Assembly: GCF_002878395.1 (NCBI RefSeq)
Contig: NW_025825704.1
Location: forward strand, 1,480,407-1,544,406
From: Capsicum annuum
Lineage: Eukaryota; Streptophyta; Magnoliopsida; Solanales; Solanaceae
Direction of reading: 5' to 3'
Length of the DNA stretch: 64,000 nucleotides
Under the pieces are notes generated by a model. The model was given only the letters and a program-made list of their open reading frames with translations, was not told the origin of the DNA and did not search any database. Shown here in pieces: positions 45,837 to 58,020 of the stretch. The translations under genes and the position numbers were made by a program. Numbering within the stretch: position 1 is the stretch's first letter; each line of letters begins with the position of its first letter.

Positions 45837-47025
45837 TGATCTTGGGTGTACTTATACGCCTAAGCACCATAACTTACCCATATTTAGCTAAGTTTGGAGA
45901 ACAAAGTTCCTAGTTTCTTATGTTTTTACTCTACTTCTATGTAATTGAGCCAACCGATGTGATTAGCATGATTTCAGGTATTAATGAGGTAGATGGAGAC
46001 ATATGGGACTATGGAATACAGATGGCATATGACACAAGAGAGAGTAGTAGTCTAGACCAAATGTGGTGCCTAAAAACTATGTCCAAGACTAATTTGTCAT
46101 TTAGAGTTAGTCTAGGGACTTAGAAGAAAATTATGAGGGAAAAGTTATTAAAACTACTTGATGCTGAAAAGTCACGTATTATTCTATTCTGCAATATTTT
46201 TGCACTAAGAGTAGAGGCTTAGCACTATGGGAGAAACGCAACTTCTTCTTCTCCACCAAAAATTGGGTTCACTTTTTTGTATGATGAATATTTCTATTGT
46301 GATTTCCGTTTTACTCATGAGTAGAAAAGTTTATTAGTTAGGGTTATGTAAGCCTTGTAGCATACAATCTATTAATTTGTGTTTTTGAATTCCTTATGCA
46401 TTGATTTGTTTACATCATTCTCTCTTCATTTATCTTCAATTCTCGTGGTTGCAAACATAGAGGATATCCCTTAAAACTCAACTTGTTCGATAGAAAGGTT
46501 AAGGTTAGGAAAAGAGAGTAGTGACAAGAAAATAGGATTGTCAACCCCTATTCCATATGTTAATGCCTTAACAGGTTTAACTACTTAGAGATTTTGTGTT
46601 GTTTTTGTAAATACTTTTGATTCGAGAGAACTGAAGTGAATTAGTCCTTGATGGTTGAGAAATACTAGGATTATGTTATTAAATGCAATATGTTTCTTTG
46701 TAAGCATAATGCATGTATGAATTCATAAATCCCATAATTATAAAGTATTGATAACATAAAGGTGGACATAACCAATCCTAGCTTGCTATTTCTCTGGATT
46801 CAAATACTAGACATCTCTCATTTTCTTACTCGAAAACTATAAATTTGTTATCTGAATCAAACACCCTATTTATTTTATGAAAATGAATGATTAAAAGTCA
46901 ACTAATCTGCATACAACTTAATTAGCACCATATTTCCTATGGGATTCAACCCCAACCTAGTTGGGTTATATATTTGATAACGACCGCTTACACTCTTGTA
47001 AGAGAGTTGTAATTTGGGCGTATCA
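45837..47025 (+). repeat. Element 5 3' LTR
   Basis: 1189 bp with intact TG start and gcgtatca end, followed by target copy cctat. The open frame 45920-46123 lies inside it and is not coding. Confidence 0.93.
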
Positions 47026-47030
47026 CCTAT

Positions 47031-47430
47031 ACGATCGTATCCACAAATATGAGTGGTACCCACCACTTGTACCCTAGGCCTCCTCCTAGGACCCAACACT
47101 TTCCAACATATGACTTACCTAAACCAGGTCATATTCAAGCATACGACTAGTACCCCTAAACCGTATCTCTGACAGAATATAATCAAATGAAGTTTGAACA
47201 CTGCCTATCATACGAGTCAATGGTATGAATTGTACCCAACCATATGAGTTGTACCACAAAGTCGTACCCATTCCAGAAACCAATCCAACCCACAAACCTA
47301 CACTAGTTAGTATACGACTAGCCCTTACCAACCATACCCCACCATACGACTGATACCCATAATTCGTATCTTTTCTAGAAACCAGAAATCCAAGAAATTT
47401 TTCTAAGGTTCCAAAACCTAGGGTGTTTCA
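47031..47430 (-). repeat. Element 4 left LTR, inner part
   Basis: Resumes the LTR interrupted at 38729; matches 54485-54882. Many CGACT and AGTCG words: for example acgactagtaccc (47142) and acgactgataccc (47345). Ends ggtgtttca. Confidence 0.92.
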
Positions 47431-47442
47431 GTTCCCCCACTA
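47431..47442 (-). other. Element 4 polypurine tract
   Basis: The minus strand reads tagtgggggaac before the LTR; upstream phrase gacgaatgatcc resembles the element 1 equivalent. Confidence 0.8.
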
Positions 47443-47559
47443 GGATCATTCGTCCCTAAATGACGGACAAGGTAGGTCAAAGACAAGCACGATTCATTTG
47501 CATTATCAAATATCAATCCAACCCTTAACTAAGTTAGAAAATAAAGATGTGATCAAGAA

Positions 47560-48700
47560 TAAATACTTTTCGCACGAATATCCAGTGCAGAAAACAAATG
47601 CGGATATTTGGATTTCATGTTTGCATCCACTTCCTATGTAGCCTCTTCCACCTTATGATTCCGCCATATAACCTTAATTAATGCCATATCCTTAGTCCAT
47701 AATAGACAAACCTACCGATCTAATATCTCGACAGAAGCATCTTCATAAGACAGAGAATCTGAGATACCCAATCCTACTAAAGGAACCACCGAGGAATGAT
47801 CACCAAGACACTTTCTCAACATAGAGACATAAAATACTGGATGAATGGAGCTCAAACTAGAATGCAACTCTAATTCATACACCATGTTACCAACCCTCTA
47901 CAAAACCAAATAAGGACCAACATATGAGGGACCAAGCTTACCCTTTAACCCAAACCGCATTACTCCCTTCATGGGAGATATCTGTAGAAACACCCTATCC
48001 CCAACCTCAAACTCTAAATCTCTAAGCCTCATATCCGCATAGGACTTTTGGCAACTTTGGGCAGTCTTAAGACTATCCCAAATCACCTTGACCTTTTCCA
48101 TAGCCTGATAAACTAAATTTGGACCGAACATACCTACCTCACCAAGTTCAAACCACCCGATCGGAGATCTATAGCTCATACCATACAATGACTCAAAAGG
48201 AGTCATCTCAATGCTAGAATGATAACTATTGTTGTAAGAAAACTCTACTAAAGGTAGATGCTCAACCCGATTGCCGCCATAATCAATCACACATGCACAA
48301 AGCATTTCCTCCAATGTTTGAATAGTCCTCTTTGCTTGTCTATCTGTTTGCGGATGAAAAGTAGTACTTAGACTAACCTTAGTACCCAACCCCTTCTAAA
48401 ACGACTGCCAAAAGTGTGATGAAAACTATGTACCACGATCAGAGATAATGAAAATAGGTACCCCATGCAGCATTACAATCTCCCAAAGATACAAGATCGC
48501 ATAGTCCTCAGTCGAAAAATTAATTTGCAGTGGCAAGAAGTGAGTTGACTTTTTTATTCTATCCATAATGACCCAAATTGAGTCAAATTATTTTTGAGAC
48601 CGAGAAAGACCGGTAACGAAACCATATTGATTATTTCCCATTTCCATTCAGGCAATTTAATTTCCTAATACAACCCTCTAGGCCTCATCTACTCAACTTT
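47560..48700 (-). pseudogene. Element 4 integrase
   Basis: The longest piece (47898-48389) reads GTKVSLSTTFHPQTDRQAKR, TIQTLEEMLCACVIDYGGNR, FSYNNSYHSSIEMTPFESLY and, at the C-terminal side, LEFEVGDRVFLQISPMKGVM. The Glu position of the D,D35E triad reads Lys (RQAKR instead of QSERT-like). Upstream, IISDRGT with the second Asp intact is followed by a stop (near 48440). The chromodomain-like tail (47580-47740) is present but broken. Less decayed than element 1. Confidence 0.88.
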
Positions 48701-49290
48701 AATTTATTGGCACAAAATCAACCACATCCCCCTCATACCACTACACTAATAAATCTCTTTAAGATCATGATACATTTTTGTCGAACCGGGATGACCAATA
48801 TAGCGTGATTCATGCGCCTCAACAAAAATCCTAATCATCGATGGAAGGAACACATAATCTCCTTTGGTACCTCAAGGTACCATCATCGCTGACCTTAAAT
48901 ACCATCATTGTTGCCCACCAACCTCACTCTTGACTTTCATCAAGATGGGATCTAACATTTACTTCTCCTTGATCTCTGCATTAAGAGATAACCGAATACT
49001 TCCTATACTATCACACCGCCATAATTAGAGTCCAAGAGACAAACTCTAAGATTAACCAAGCAGTGAATATCCTTCACCAATTCCCATTTTTCCATATTCA
49101 CATGAGCTAAACTACCCATAGGCAACCTGCTAAGAGCATCAACAACAACTTTAGCCTTACCTGGGTTATAGTGAAGACTCATATCATAGTCCTTGAGAAG
49201 CTTCAACCATCTCTTTTGCCTGAGAATTAGCTCCTCATGAGTGAACACATACTGTAGAATTTTATGATTAGAATAAATACCCATGTGTAC
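48701..49290 (-). pseudogene. Element 4 RNase H end and linker
   Basis: 49003-49284 reads [60 protein letters not shown] and [21 protein letters not shown] is intact. The integrase zinc-finger region to the left is degraded. Confidence 0.85.
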
Positions 49291-49620
49291 TCCAATGCCA
49301 CCAGATTTTCAAAGCAAAAACCATCATTAAAAGCTCCAATCATAAATAGGATAATTCATCTGACGTACCTTCAACTACCTGGAAGCATAGGAAATCACCT
49401 TCCCATACTGCATTAAAATCCCACCCAGGATGCATCACAATAAACCACAAACCCCTCATTACCTTTAGATAATGTCAAAATTAGAGCTGAAGTTAGCTTA
49501 TCCTTCAGTTTCTCGAAACTCCCCTCACAAGCATTCGACCAAAAAAACTTTACCTTCTTTTGAGTCAACTTAATCGATAGGGCATCTATCGTCGAGAAAC
49601 TTTCCACGAACTACCTATAA
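49291..49620 (-). pseudogene. Element 4 RT-RNase H connection
   Basis: 49413-49607 reads VKFFWSNACEGSFEKLKDKL, TSALILTLSKGNEGFVVYCD and ASWVGF, the start of RNase H with YCDAS. Confidence 0.85.
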
Positions 49621-50240
49621 TATCTAGCCAAAGCCAAGAAGCTCCAAATGTTGATTGGAGTCATGGGTCTAGGCCACCTTTTAACCATCACCACCTTTTG
49701 TGGATCCACCATGATCCTCTCACTAGAAATAATATGACATGAAAAGGTTACATCATTCTACCAAAACTCACAATTAGAGAATTTGGCATACAACTGTTGC
49801 CCCTTCAAGGTCTGCAATACCATACGAAGTTGATTAGCATGATCCACCTTACTTTTAGAATAAACTAAAATGTCATCAATCAACACAATGACAAAAAGAT
49901 CCAAAAACTTCCTAAAAACCCTATTCATCAAATCCATAAATACCGCCAGAGCATAGGTCAAACCAAAGGACATAACCTGGATCTCAAAGTGCCCATACAT
50001 AGTACAAAAACCCGTCTTAGGGATATTTGCCTCCGTAATCTTAAGTCGATAATACCTAGACCAAAAATTTATCTTAGAAAAGAATTTGGCACCTTGCAAC
50101 TAATCAAACAAGTCATCTATCCTTGGGAGAGGATACTTTTTCTTAACCATTACCTTATTCAATTGCTGATAGTCAATGCACAGCCGAAGGGAACCATCCT
50201 TCTTGTGTATAAATAATACTAGTGCACCCTATGAGGACAC
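49621..50240 (-). pseudogene. Element 4 reverse transcriptase
   Basis: 49758-50099 reads [60 protein letters not shown] and [12 protein letters not shown]. The active box L-I-D-D keeps both Asp; the first catalytic Asp of KIDL is Asn (KINF). 50100-50240 carries the N-terminal palm with stops. It would copy RNA to DNA in a live element. Confidence 0.9.
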
Positions 50241-51000
50241 ACTAGGATGGATGAAACCCTTATCCAAAAAATCCTTAAGTTTTTTCTTGAGTTCTCTTAA
50301 CCCAGTCGAAGTCATTCTATAAGTAGGAATAGATATTGGGTGAGTATACGGAATCAAATCAATACCAAACTCAATCTCCCTATCCAGAGAAACACCAAGA
50401 AGATCATCCAAAAAGACCTCAGGATACTCATTTACCACTGGAACCAAATATAAAGAAGGACCTTCTGAGTTAGAATCTTTAACTCAGACCAAATGATAGA
50501 GATACCCTTTGGAGATTAACCTCTAAGCTCTAAGATAAGAAATAAAACTCCCTTAGAAGCTAGGACCCACCCTCCTACTCAATAACCAGTTCACCAAGGA
50601 ACTTAAAGACAACCTTATGGGTCTGACAATCTAAGGACGCGTAACAAGAGGTAACCAATCCATCCCCAGAATGACATTAAAATCCACTATATCAATTTCA
50701 AAAAAATCTACCAAGGTCTGCCTACTACAAACAGATACCACACCCCCTTATAGACTCTCTTAGAAACTATAGAGTCACCTACTGAGGTAGAAACAAAAAA
50801 AGATCCGATATAACCTTAGGATCAAAACCAAAATACACAGCCACAAATGAGGTCACATAAGAGAGAGTGGAGCCCAGATCAAACAAATAATACATGTCAT
50901 GAGAAAAGAGTTGTAACATACCAGTCACGACATCAGGTGATACTTTAGATTTCTACAAAGTAGTAAGAGCATATAACTTATTTCGACCGATGCCGGTACC
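50229..51000 (-). pseudogene. Element 4 protease and PR-RT linker
   Basis: 50229-50447 reads VPVVNEYPEVFLDDLLGVSL and ISIPTYRMTSTGLRELKKKL, followed by FLDKGFIHPSVS, the lead-in to RT. The protease part (50450-51000) is readable only in short pieces. Confidence 0.8.
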
Positions 51001-52080
51001 AAAAGTGGAAACAGACACAAAAGTAACATCCTTTGGTCCAGGAGCAGAAGATAGAGCAACCTGAGCCTTACTCTATCCCGAAGCACCCTTACTAACTAAA
51101 TAATTTTTAAGCATATATCCTGGCTGACCATATTTAAAACACTTATCCCTCCCTTCATCACAGAAGCCCCAATAAAACCTACCATAAAACTGACAAGGAG
51201 GGCATAATGAGAACGACTGATCCTCACTTGCCTGAGATTGGGCACCCTATGCCCAAAACATATCACCACCTTATTGACACCTATCACTCGACTATTTTGG
51301 GTAGGGAGCACTAGTTATAGAGAAGGAGCCGAAAATCCCCCACATCTTCTTTGTCCACTTATAGCCATCCCGACCACCTTACTATTTCCCACCACCTTGT
51401 TCAGAAGATCTAAACTTCTTACCCTGTCTTTTTCTAAATTTAGCCTGCTTTTTTTTTCCTCCCCCGCCTGTTGCATTTGAACCACCAACCTAGATATATC
51501 CATATCCTTGATCAGCAATGCAGTCTTGCTTTCAAGGATCAAGTCTCGAGATAGTCCAGAAGTAAACTTTCTCATCCTTGCCCTCATATCAGATACCAAT
51601 TTCTAAGCATACCTTCACAGCTGGTGAAATTTCAAGGCATATTCCTTGACCAACATTTTCCCTTATCTCAGATTGATAAATTTCTCTGCCTTAGCCTCCC
51701 TTAATTCCTGAGGAAAGAAGCGATCTATAAAAGAATTAGAGAAATCCTCCCACAAAGTAGAATCCTCAACATCATCTCTTACCTTATCCCACTCCTTGTA
51801 CCATTGGCACACCACATCCTTAAGCTGATAAGCAGCAAAATTTACACTTTCCATGTTTGTGGCCAGTATTACCCTAAAATTTTTCTCTATTTCATCTAAG
51901 AAACCCTAAGACTCCTCTTCTACCTTTACACCAGTAAAAATAAAAGGATTCATCTTCATAAATTGGCTAACCCTTGTAGCCTCATCAGATGAAACACCAT
52001 ATACATACCGCTCAGCTTGAGCAACAACTATTGAGCTTTAACATGAATCGATTGACAAAATTCTGAATTCATCACCTAAC
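51001..52080 (-). pseudogene. Element 4 gag
   Basis: Pieces: 51663-51854 (NFAAYQLKDVVCQWYKEWDK and DSTLWEDFSNSFIDRFFPQE, capsid core), 51315-51599 (MVSDMRARMRKFTSGLSRDL then LIKDMDISRLVVQMQQ) and a zinc-knuckle region near 51125-51180, read as CFKYGQPGYM, in which Cys 2 and the His are replaced by Tyr. The first two pieces match the tail of a Tekay-like Gag. Confidence 0.85.
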
Positions 52081-52417
52081 CTTGAGAAGGACTAGTAGCA
52101 ACTGGTGGAACTCCAAAAATATCAGGGGCTGGACCCCTAGACCGAGTACGGATCCCCTTAGTATGTGTCCCTTCAACATTGTCCCTAATTGGGACAGAGG
52201 TGTTTCCTTGTATCTCAAATCTCGAGGCATGATCTAAAAAATAAACAAACCATGATTAGAGAAAATTCCAAGACTCAGACTCCAAGATTTAAATAGAATA
52301 CCAAGAAAGTGAAACATTCCTAAATGCTTTGTAGCCTTTCCCTTATAAGTGTGGCGTGATACACACCTTTAAAGAGACTCTACTTGACATGGCTTTGTGG
52401 ACTCCCCATTAACCATG

Positions 52418-52435
52418 AACCTGGCTCTGATACCA
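52418..52435 (-). other. Element 4 primer binding site, initiator-Met tRNA
   Basis: The minus strand reads TGGTATCAGAGCCAGGTT, an exact plant tRNA-Met initiator site, three bases from the LTR end. Confidence 0.92.
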
Positions 52436-52438
52436 ACT

Positions 52439-54882
52439 TGACACGAGCCAAACCAAGTCTTTGTCATAATGGGCATCCCAAGTCCATCCATGATTGGGGA
52501 CCACCCTCGTTACCCAATCGAACCTCCTAATACGCATACCCTGAGTCAAATAAATGTTAAATGTATAACAAGATAATGTTGTTGTGTAATCCAAGGCTCA
52601 GGGATAGGTCTATGACTGTGACCACCCAAATAGGCCCAACCATCTGATACCCAATCGATAACCAATACCAAACCAAACCATAATCCAAAACCATAACCAT
52701 ATGAGTTCTGATATAATTATATAATCCAAAATAAAAGAGGATGGAAAAATCATAAATTCAGTCCAAAGGTATCAACCATAATACCAATGCCAATACAAAG
52801 ACTGTCATCAATACTAATCCCGCCCATTCCAACCTATAGTAGTTTCACAAAGCCTATAACCAAAAGAAAAACAATATCCGATTATGACATGCCTCCAACC
52901 TTAGCTAAAACTAATATCCATAAATAAACCAAAGTATGTAAAGATATCCATGATATAAAGTGGAGCCTTCCAGAATTTGGAAGCTCACCACTTTAATACA
53001 ATAGCTGATCCCAATTTCGATCACTAAGTAGGAGGAGTCAAATAGCTTGTTCCTGTACTGCGTGAGGATAGGTGAATACTAGAATGAACTCAAGATAAGG
53101 ATAAAATAATTCCATCTAATAAAAACCAAATAAACCAACCATATACATACAAATCATACATATATATATATATAAAAAACCATGCTAGGAAAGGTAACTA
53201 GGTTTAGAATACCATTAAAACCATTAACCTAGGTATATATGTTTTAACCGTCTTAAAACCACCCATGAGTTATATGGGTCCAGTGTAACCCTCGAAACGG
53301 GCCTCGATTTATATAACGGCATGAACCGGAGAAACTACAAGAGTAGAGGATTCCCAAGTACCCTTTCTTTCCATGATACATATATAAAGTGTACTTAGAG
53401 GATTCCCATGTACCTTATAGCATCATATAAGGTCACTATGACCACCCTCATGTCGGGAAATATAAGTTTCCAGTGTTTGTCCATTGGACTCAGACTTTTA
53501 TGGTTAGCTATCACACCCCGCCATTATTACCCAATTAAAACCATTTTCCAACCAACCAAACCATTATTCCATTATTATTAAATAAGTCTATAAGGAGTGG
53601 TATCGTCATACTAATTATAGCTTGGAAACAATGTCCTTAGCCAACCTTTTTATGTAAAGAGATTTCCATGTACCCACAGATTACATTATTAAGTTAACTT
53701 GGAGGATTCCCATGTACCCCATAAGTGTTCCATTATTAAGTTTGCTTGGAGGAATCCCATGTATCCCACAAGTTGTTCATTATTATGTATACTTGGGGGA
53801 TTTCATTGTACCCCACAAGGAAGTTTAATTAACCATATCCATGACCACCGGACCATTCCATTTAACCATTACAAACCATTTAAATCATTCATACTATTTA
53901 GGGTTCTATTACCAAACCATGTCATGCAATAGTTCCATTAAAAGTCCCATAATATAGTAAAAGCATTATCATAGGCATTTTATCAAACAAGTCGAGGGCA
54001 TAGTATTTCCAAAGCCAATACAAATTACCAATTAACTATTCCCATGCAACCAATTATCTAAACGACCATTAAAGCATGTAAAACATAATTAAAATATGTG
54101 AAAACCATACCCAAGCATTTAATACCAAAACCCCCAATAAATATTTGAAAACCCTAAAACCATACAATAATCATGCATGAAAACATTGTATAAAACATGC
54201 TTTTAGTTGGAACTAACAATGAGAGAGGAGTAAATGCCTTAGATTACGAAGATGACGGAGACAAATTACCCAAACAAGCCCTAAATTGCTCCTCTAGATA
54301 AAACCCTAACCTTCCTTTTCCCAAGAGCCTTAGAGAGAATTAGAGAGAGTTTCTAAGTGTTTAAGATTAGAATAATAGGGTATATAACCTACCAAGTGTG
54401 ATATAAGTCATGGGGTCTTAATAGGTTAAGTAGGGAAATGTCCAAATTACCCCCACTTAAACTACACAAAATCCCCATCATAGGGTATGACCATTCCATA
54501 CCGGTCGTATCCACCAATGCGAGTGGTACCCACCACTCGTACCTAGGCCTTTCTCTTGGACCCAACACTATCCAACATATGACTTACCCAAACTAGGTCA
54601 TATTCAAGCATACAACTAGTACCCCTAAACCTTATCCCTTATAGAATATAATCAAAGAAAGTCTGAACACTACCTACCATATGAGTCCATGGTACGACTC
54701 GTACCCAACCATACGACTTGTACCACCAAGTCATCCCATTCAAGAAACCAAAACTAGTTAGCATATGACAAACCTATACCAACTGTACCCCACCATACGA
54801 ATGGTATCCATAAGTCATATCTTGTCCAGAAACCAAATATCTAGGAAAATTTTTCTACAATTTCAAAACCCAGGGTGTTTCA
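52439..54882 (-). repeat. Element 4 right LTR (5' LTR)
   Basis: 2444 bp, uninterrupted, tgacacgagc to ggtgtttca. Contains a TA microsatellite at 53157-53173 and repeated lines such as cttggaggattcccatgtacc near 53697-53720. The palindrome ggtacgactcgtacc lies at 54691-54705. Confidence 0.93.
54691..54705. repeat. 7+1+7 palindrome in upstream part of element 4 LTR
   Basis: ggtacga-c-tcgtacc. Its 11-base core TACGACTCGTA is the same as the core of the element 1 palindrome at 5806-5828. In element sense it is about 180-190 bases inside the LTR start. Confidence 0.8.
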
Positions 54883-55074
54883 TGACTATACATATATGTA
54901 TGTTTATCGATATAAGTTCTGGGGTATGCATATAGGCCTAAGGTTGTGATTATGATGTTATAATTATTCTGAACACATTATTTGGACAAAGGTCGTGTTA
55001 TGATATAAGGTGGATATCCGAGAAGTAATTATCATTGTAAAGGATGTAATTGTAGTTATAGTTATGTATATATA
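54883..55074 (+). repeat. LTR-C, segment 3
   Basis: tgactatacatatatgtatg to gttatgtatatata, matching LTR-A 15800-15990 and LTR-B 27280-27470. Stops in the TA tract at about 55074; the next LTR-C words (as at 27477, gcctatgtacacatc) are not found again in the window. Confidence 0.82.
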
Positions 55075-58020
55075 TATAACGACTCAATTTTTCGGAACCA
55101 AACATCACATGGTGCTCATGATCTCGGAGGACCACAAGCTAACTCTCTACTAATATCTGTACCTGGATACTGCATAATATAGATAATAAATGCAAAAACT
55201 AGCCATAAGGTTCAAAACATCTAAAAATACTCAAAATTTAAAAATGAATACTAATACATCTATCCAAAAAGCCTCTAAACTATCTGAGCTGTGGAGTTGA
55301 TGGGACATGTCCCCAACTAACTTCGTCTTCTAAAAATAAACAAAATTTGATGCAATAATAATAAAAAGATCATCCTTGAATGAAGAGGACTCATTGTTAT
55401 GTCTACTACTGCTGACTAGGACTGAGCTGCTAAGGGCACTCTGGGTTTTGTGCCTCTGAACCTATGGTGTACAAATAAAACACCATAGCGCAAATGCGTT
55501 AGTATAGGAATGTACCGAGTATGCAGACAAGATAAGGCTAAATACAAGGGCGTATGCATGAACAATTACTTAACTGAATAATGATGAGAGTACTGAATGA
55601 GAACACATGCATGAATACATAAACCATAACTAGAACCATCACGACTCTGAATACTGAAACTCAGATACTACTTTACTGTCATCTGAACTCACTACTGATG
55701 CCTGAGATATTAAACACTAAATTATCTGATACTGATAACTGAGTACTGGAGTTGAGATTCGTCTTATCTAGCGATTGATCTCGAAAACTGATGATACTGA
55801 AATTGATTAATCAAATTTACTCATACCAATGACTGAATTCTAAGCTTTCTACTCTCAACTGACTGCAATAGAGATCAAACCTCTCTAATGGATGATTCCA
55901 TAATCTACTATCAATGAGAAGAAATGATTATACCCAAATCTGATAATAAGAATACTCAACTAAATCTGAGACTGAGATCAAGCCTATCTAATGGGTGATC
56001 TCTAGACCTGTTAACAAGAATACTCAACTGAGTTTAAGACTAAGATCAAGCCTATTTGACGGGTGATCTCGGGATCTGATAATGATATTATTCATTTGAA
56101 TATGAGCTGAGAACAAGCTATCTTATGGGTGATCTCAGGATCTAATAATGAGATTACTTAACTGAATATGAGATCGAGATCAAGCCTATCTGATGGGTGA
56201 TCTCTAGATCTGATAACAAAAATACTCAACTGAATCTGAGACTGAGATTAATCCTATCTGATGGGTGATCTTGGGATCTGATAATAAGATTACTCAACTA
56301 AATATGAGAATGAGATCAAGCCTATCTGATGGGTGATCTCTAAATCTGATAGTGAGATTACTCGACTGAATGAAACTGAGATCAAGCCTATCTGACGGGT
56401 GATCTCTAGATCTGATAATGAGATTACTCAACTAAATATGAGACTGAGATCAAGCCTATCTAACGGGTGATCTCTAGATCTGATACTGAATAACTTTATA
56501 TGGGACCAAGCCTATCTGATGGGTGGTCTATGAATTACTGAAACTACTTGAGTTCCTCACTGAGATAGATAACTGTATCTGACAGTCCTGATTTCTAAAG
56601 ATTAATACTAAAATTGTAACTGTGGGAAGTAGTTACTTAATTGACATACCCCAAATCTTAACTGGTAGGGTCCAACCTATAACCCCAATTAGAAGGGTAT
56701 CAATATCATGCCATGGGTAAAGACCTCTCTGGTCAAGCCTATCTGAAGGGTGATCCTCATAGGAAGTCAAGCCTATCTAATAGGTTAGCAGCCTTTCCTA
56801 ATGGGCTACTCCTGCATCCTATGCTGGCTATGCAGTTCTAGAGTTCAGGGATTGCTCATAATGACTCTGCCTCTCTAACGGGGAACCGCCATCCTTGCCC
56901 TTGCTTGGTGCTAGCTCCTACTCCCAACTGAAAGACTCTGGACTGATTCTTAACTAAACACAAACTAAGCTGAATTTGATGCTGATCATGTTTCTTGAAT
57001 GATCTGACTGAGTTAAGCTAAATTCACTTGGTTTTGTATCTGATGGAATATTACTGAATCTCCTTATCTGACTAAACGATACTGAGCTCAGGATAGATTA
57101 CTGGAATACTACTGAGGACTGAACTGAACACTTGAATACTACTAGATCTGAGCTGAGTACAGAACTGAGGCTAGATTACTAGCGATACTGAGACTACAGA
57201 GATTACAGAGATAACTTAAGTTTTGTATCTGTCTGAGAGTACTGAGTTCTGCGAATCATGGCTTGACTGAGATTATCAAGGAAACTGCCACGGGCTCTAG
57301 ACTGCAGCTAATTTGTCGGGTATAAATACCCCCAGGACTCAATAACATAAAAGTAAAGTATAACCATTCTTGAATTATCAAGACCATGGACATTCGTTCA
57401 CCATCATAATCACTAAGGCATCACTTCAAGCATTTAGGAATCCTAAACATGTAATTACATAGGGGGACATGCTATTGGATCATACTCCATTCAACAAGGC
57501 TTTGCATCAAGCACTTCGCACATATTTAAGTCTTGGCATATACTGGAGAACACATAATTGGGGAACTTCATGCTATCATATTACAATTTATTCATCAAAC
57601 ACTTAGCATGTATTAAAGTCTTAACATGTATCAAATAGCACATAATTGGGAAATTTCATGCTATCATGCCACAATTCATTTACTAAGGCTTTTCAACAAA
57701 TACTTGGCATGCATGGGCTTACACACAATTGAGATTTCTAATCAACATGCTATAATGGCTCTAATTCATTCACATAAGCATTTTATCAAACATATGGGGA
57801 GAATGCTTTGCTTATTCAACAATTTCTACACTTAATTAACATAAACACAACACTTAAAATGCAACTTGAAGAGGGTTTTTCATGATATAATATGAATATC
57901 ATATACTAGGGTCAAATCCTGAAAACATTCAAGGCTTCAAAAATCAACTTGTTCCATTGAATCAAGCCAAAAAAGATATGTGGGGTTTGAACAAGGACAC
58001 TCCTTTCGTTCTTGTGCCCA
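55075..58020 (-). repeat. Gypsy LTR piece, minus orientation
   Basis: Start tataacgactca followed by catcacatggtgctc and ggaccacaagctaac, the reverse complement of the end of the element 2 LTR (24250-24317), so it is a related family in opposite orientation. Near 57312 ggtataaataccccc corresponds to the TATA-like palindrome of that LTR. Contains the 68-bp array. Its right boundary is uncertain; no internal region follows, so it is probably a solo or broken LTR. Confidence 0.68.
55974..56530. repeat. 68-bp tandem array, about eight units
   Basis: Units begin gagatcaagcctatctgatg (55974, then roughly every 68 bases) and contain gggtgatctctagatctgat and gagattactcaactgaat. Diverged unit to unit by perhaps 10-20%. 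A related single phrase recurs outside the array (56515, 56735, 56767). Confidence 0.9.

Larger units (their letters stand above)
38730..47025 (+). mobile_element. Element 5: Athila-like gypsy retrotransposon lacking RT and integrase
   Basis: 8296 bp inserted in the left LTR of element 4. LTRs 38730-39918 and 45837-47025 have the same length (1189 bp) and differ by several percent by eye. Target copies are cccat and cctat (one change). Primer site of tRNA-Asp type, gag-protease traces at 40050-42430, then no RT, RNase H or integrase. A gccgcgaagttaaatcaagc phrase at 42541, usually found downstream of pol in Athila-type elements, follows the protease almost directly. It is either a deletion derivative or a non-autonomous family. 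Confidence 0.88.
36682..54882 (-). mobile_element. Element 4: Ty3/gypsy (Tekay-like) retrotransposon containing element 5
   Basis: Minus-strand element of about 9.9 kb once the nested element 5 (38730-47025) and its target copy are removed. Left LTR 36682-38729 plus 47031-47430 (2448 bp), right LTR 52439-54882 (2444 bp). Flanks tgatt and tgact fit a 5-bp duplication with one change, and LTR-A and LTR-B show the empty site. Carries a near-perfect initiator-Met primer site, a polypurine tract and decayed gag-PR-RT-RH-IN. The LTR copies differ strongly by eye, so the insertion is old. Confidence 0.93.

Noticed and set aside
55974..56530. Regular array that could be taken for a CRISPR
   Set aside because: The whole 68-bp unit repeats with drift; there are no unique spacers alternating with constant repeats, and the context is a plant LTR.
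57626..57835. 69-codon open frame on the plus strand
   Set aside because: Lies antisense within the LTR piece at 55075-58020; His/Ile/Leu-rich with no domain.
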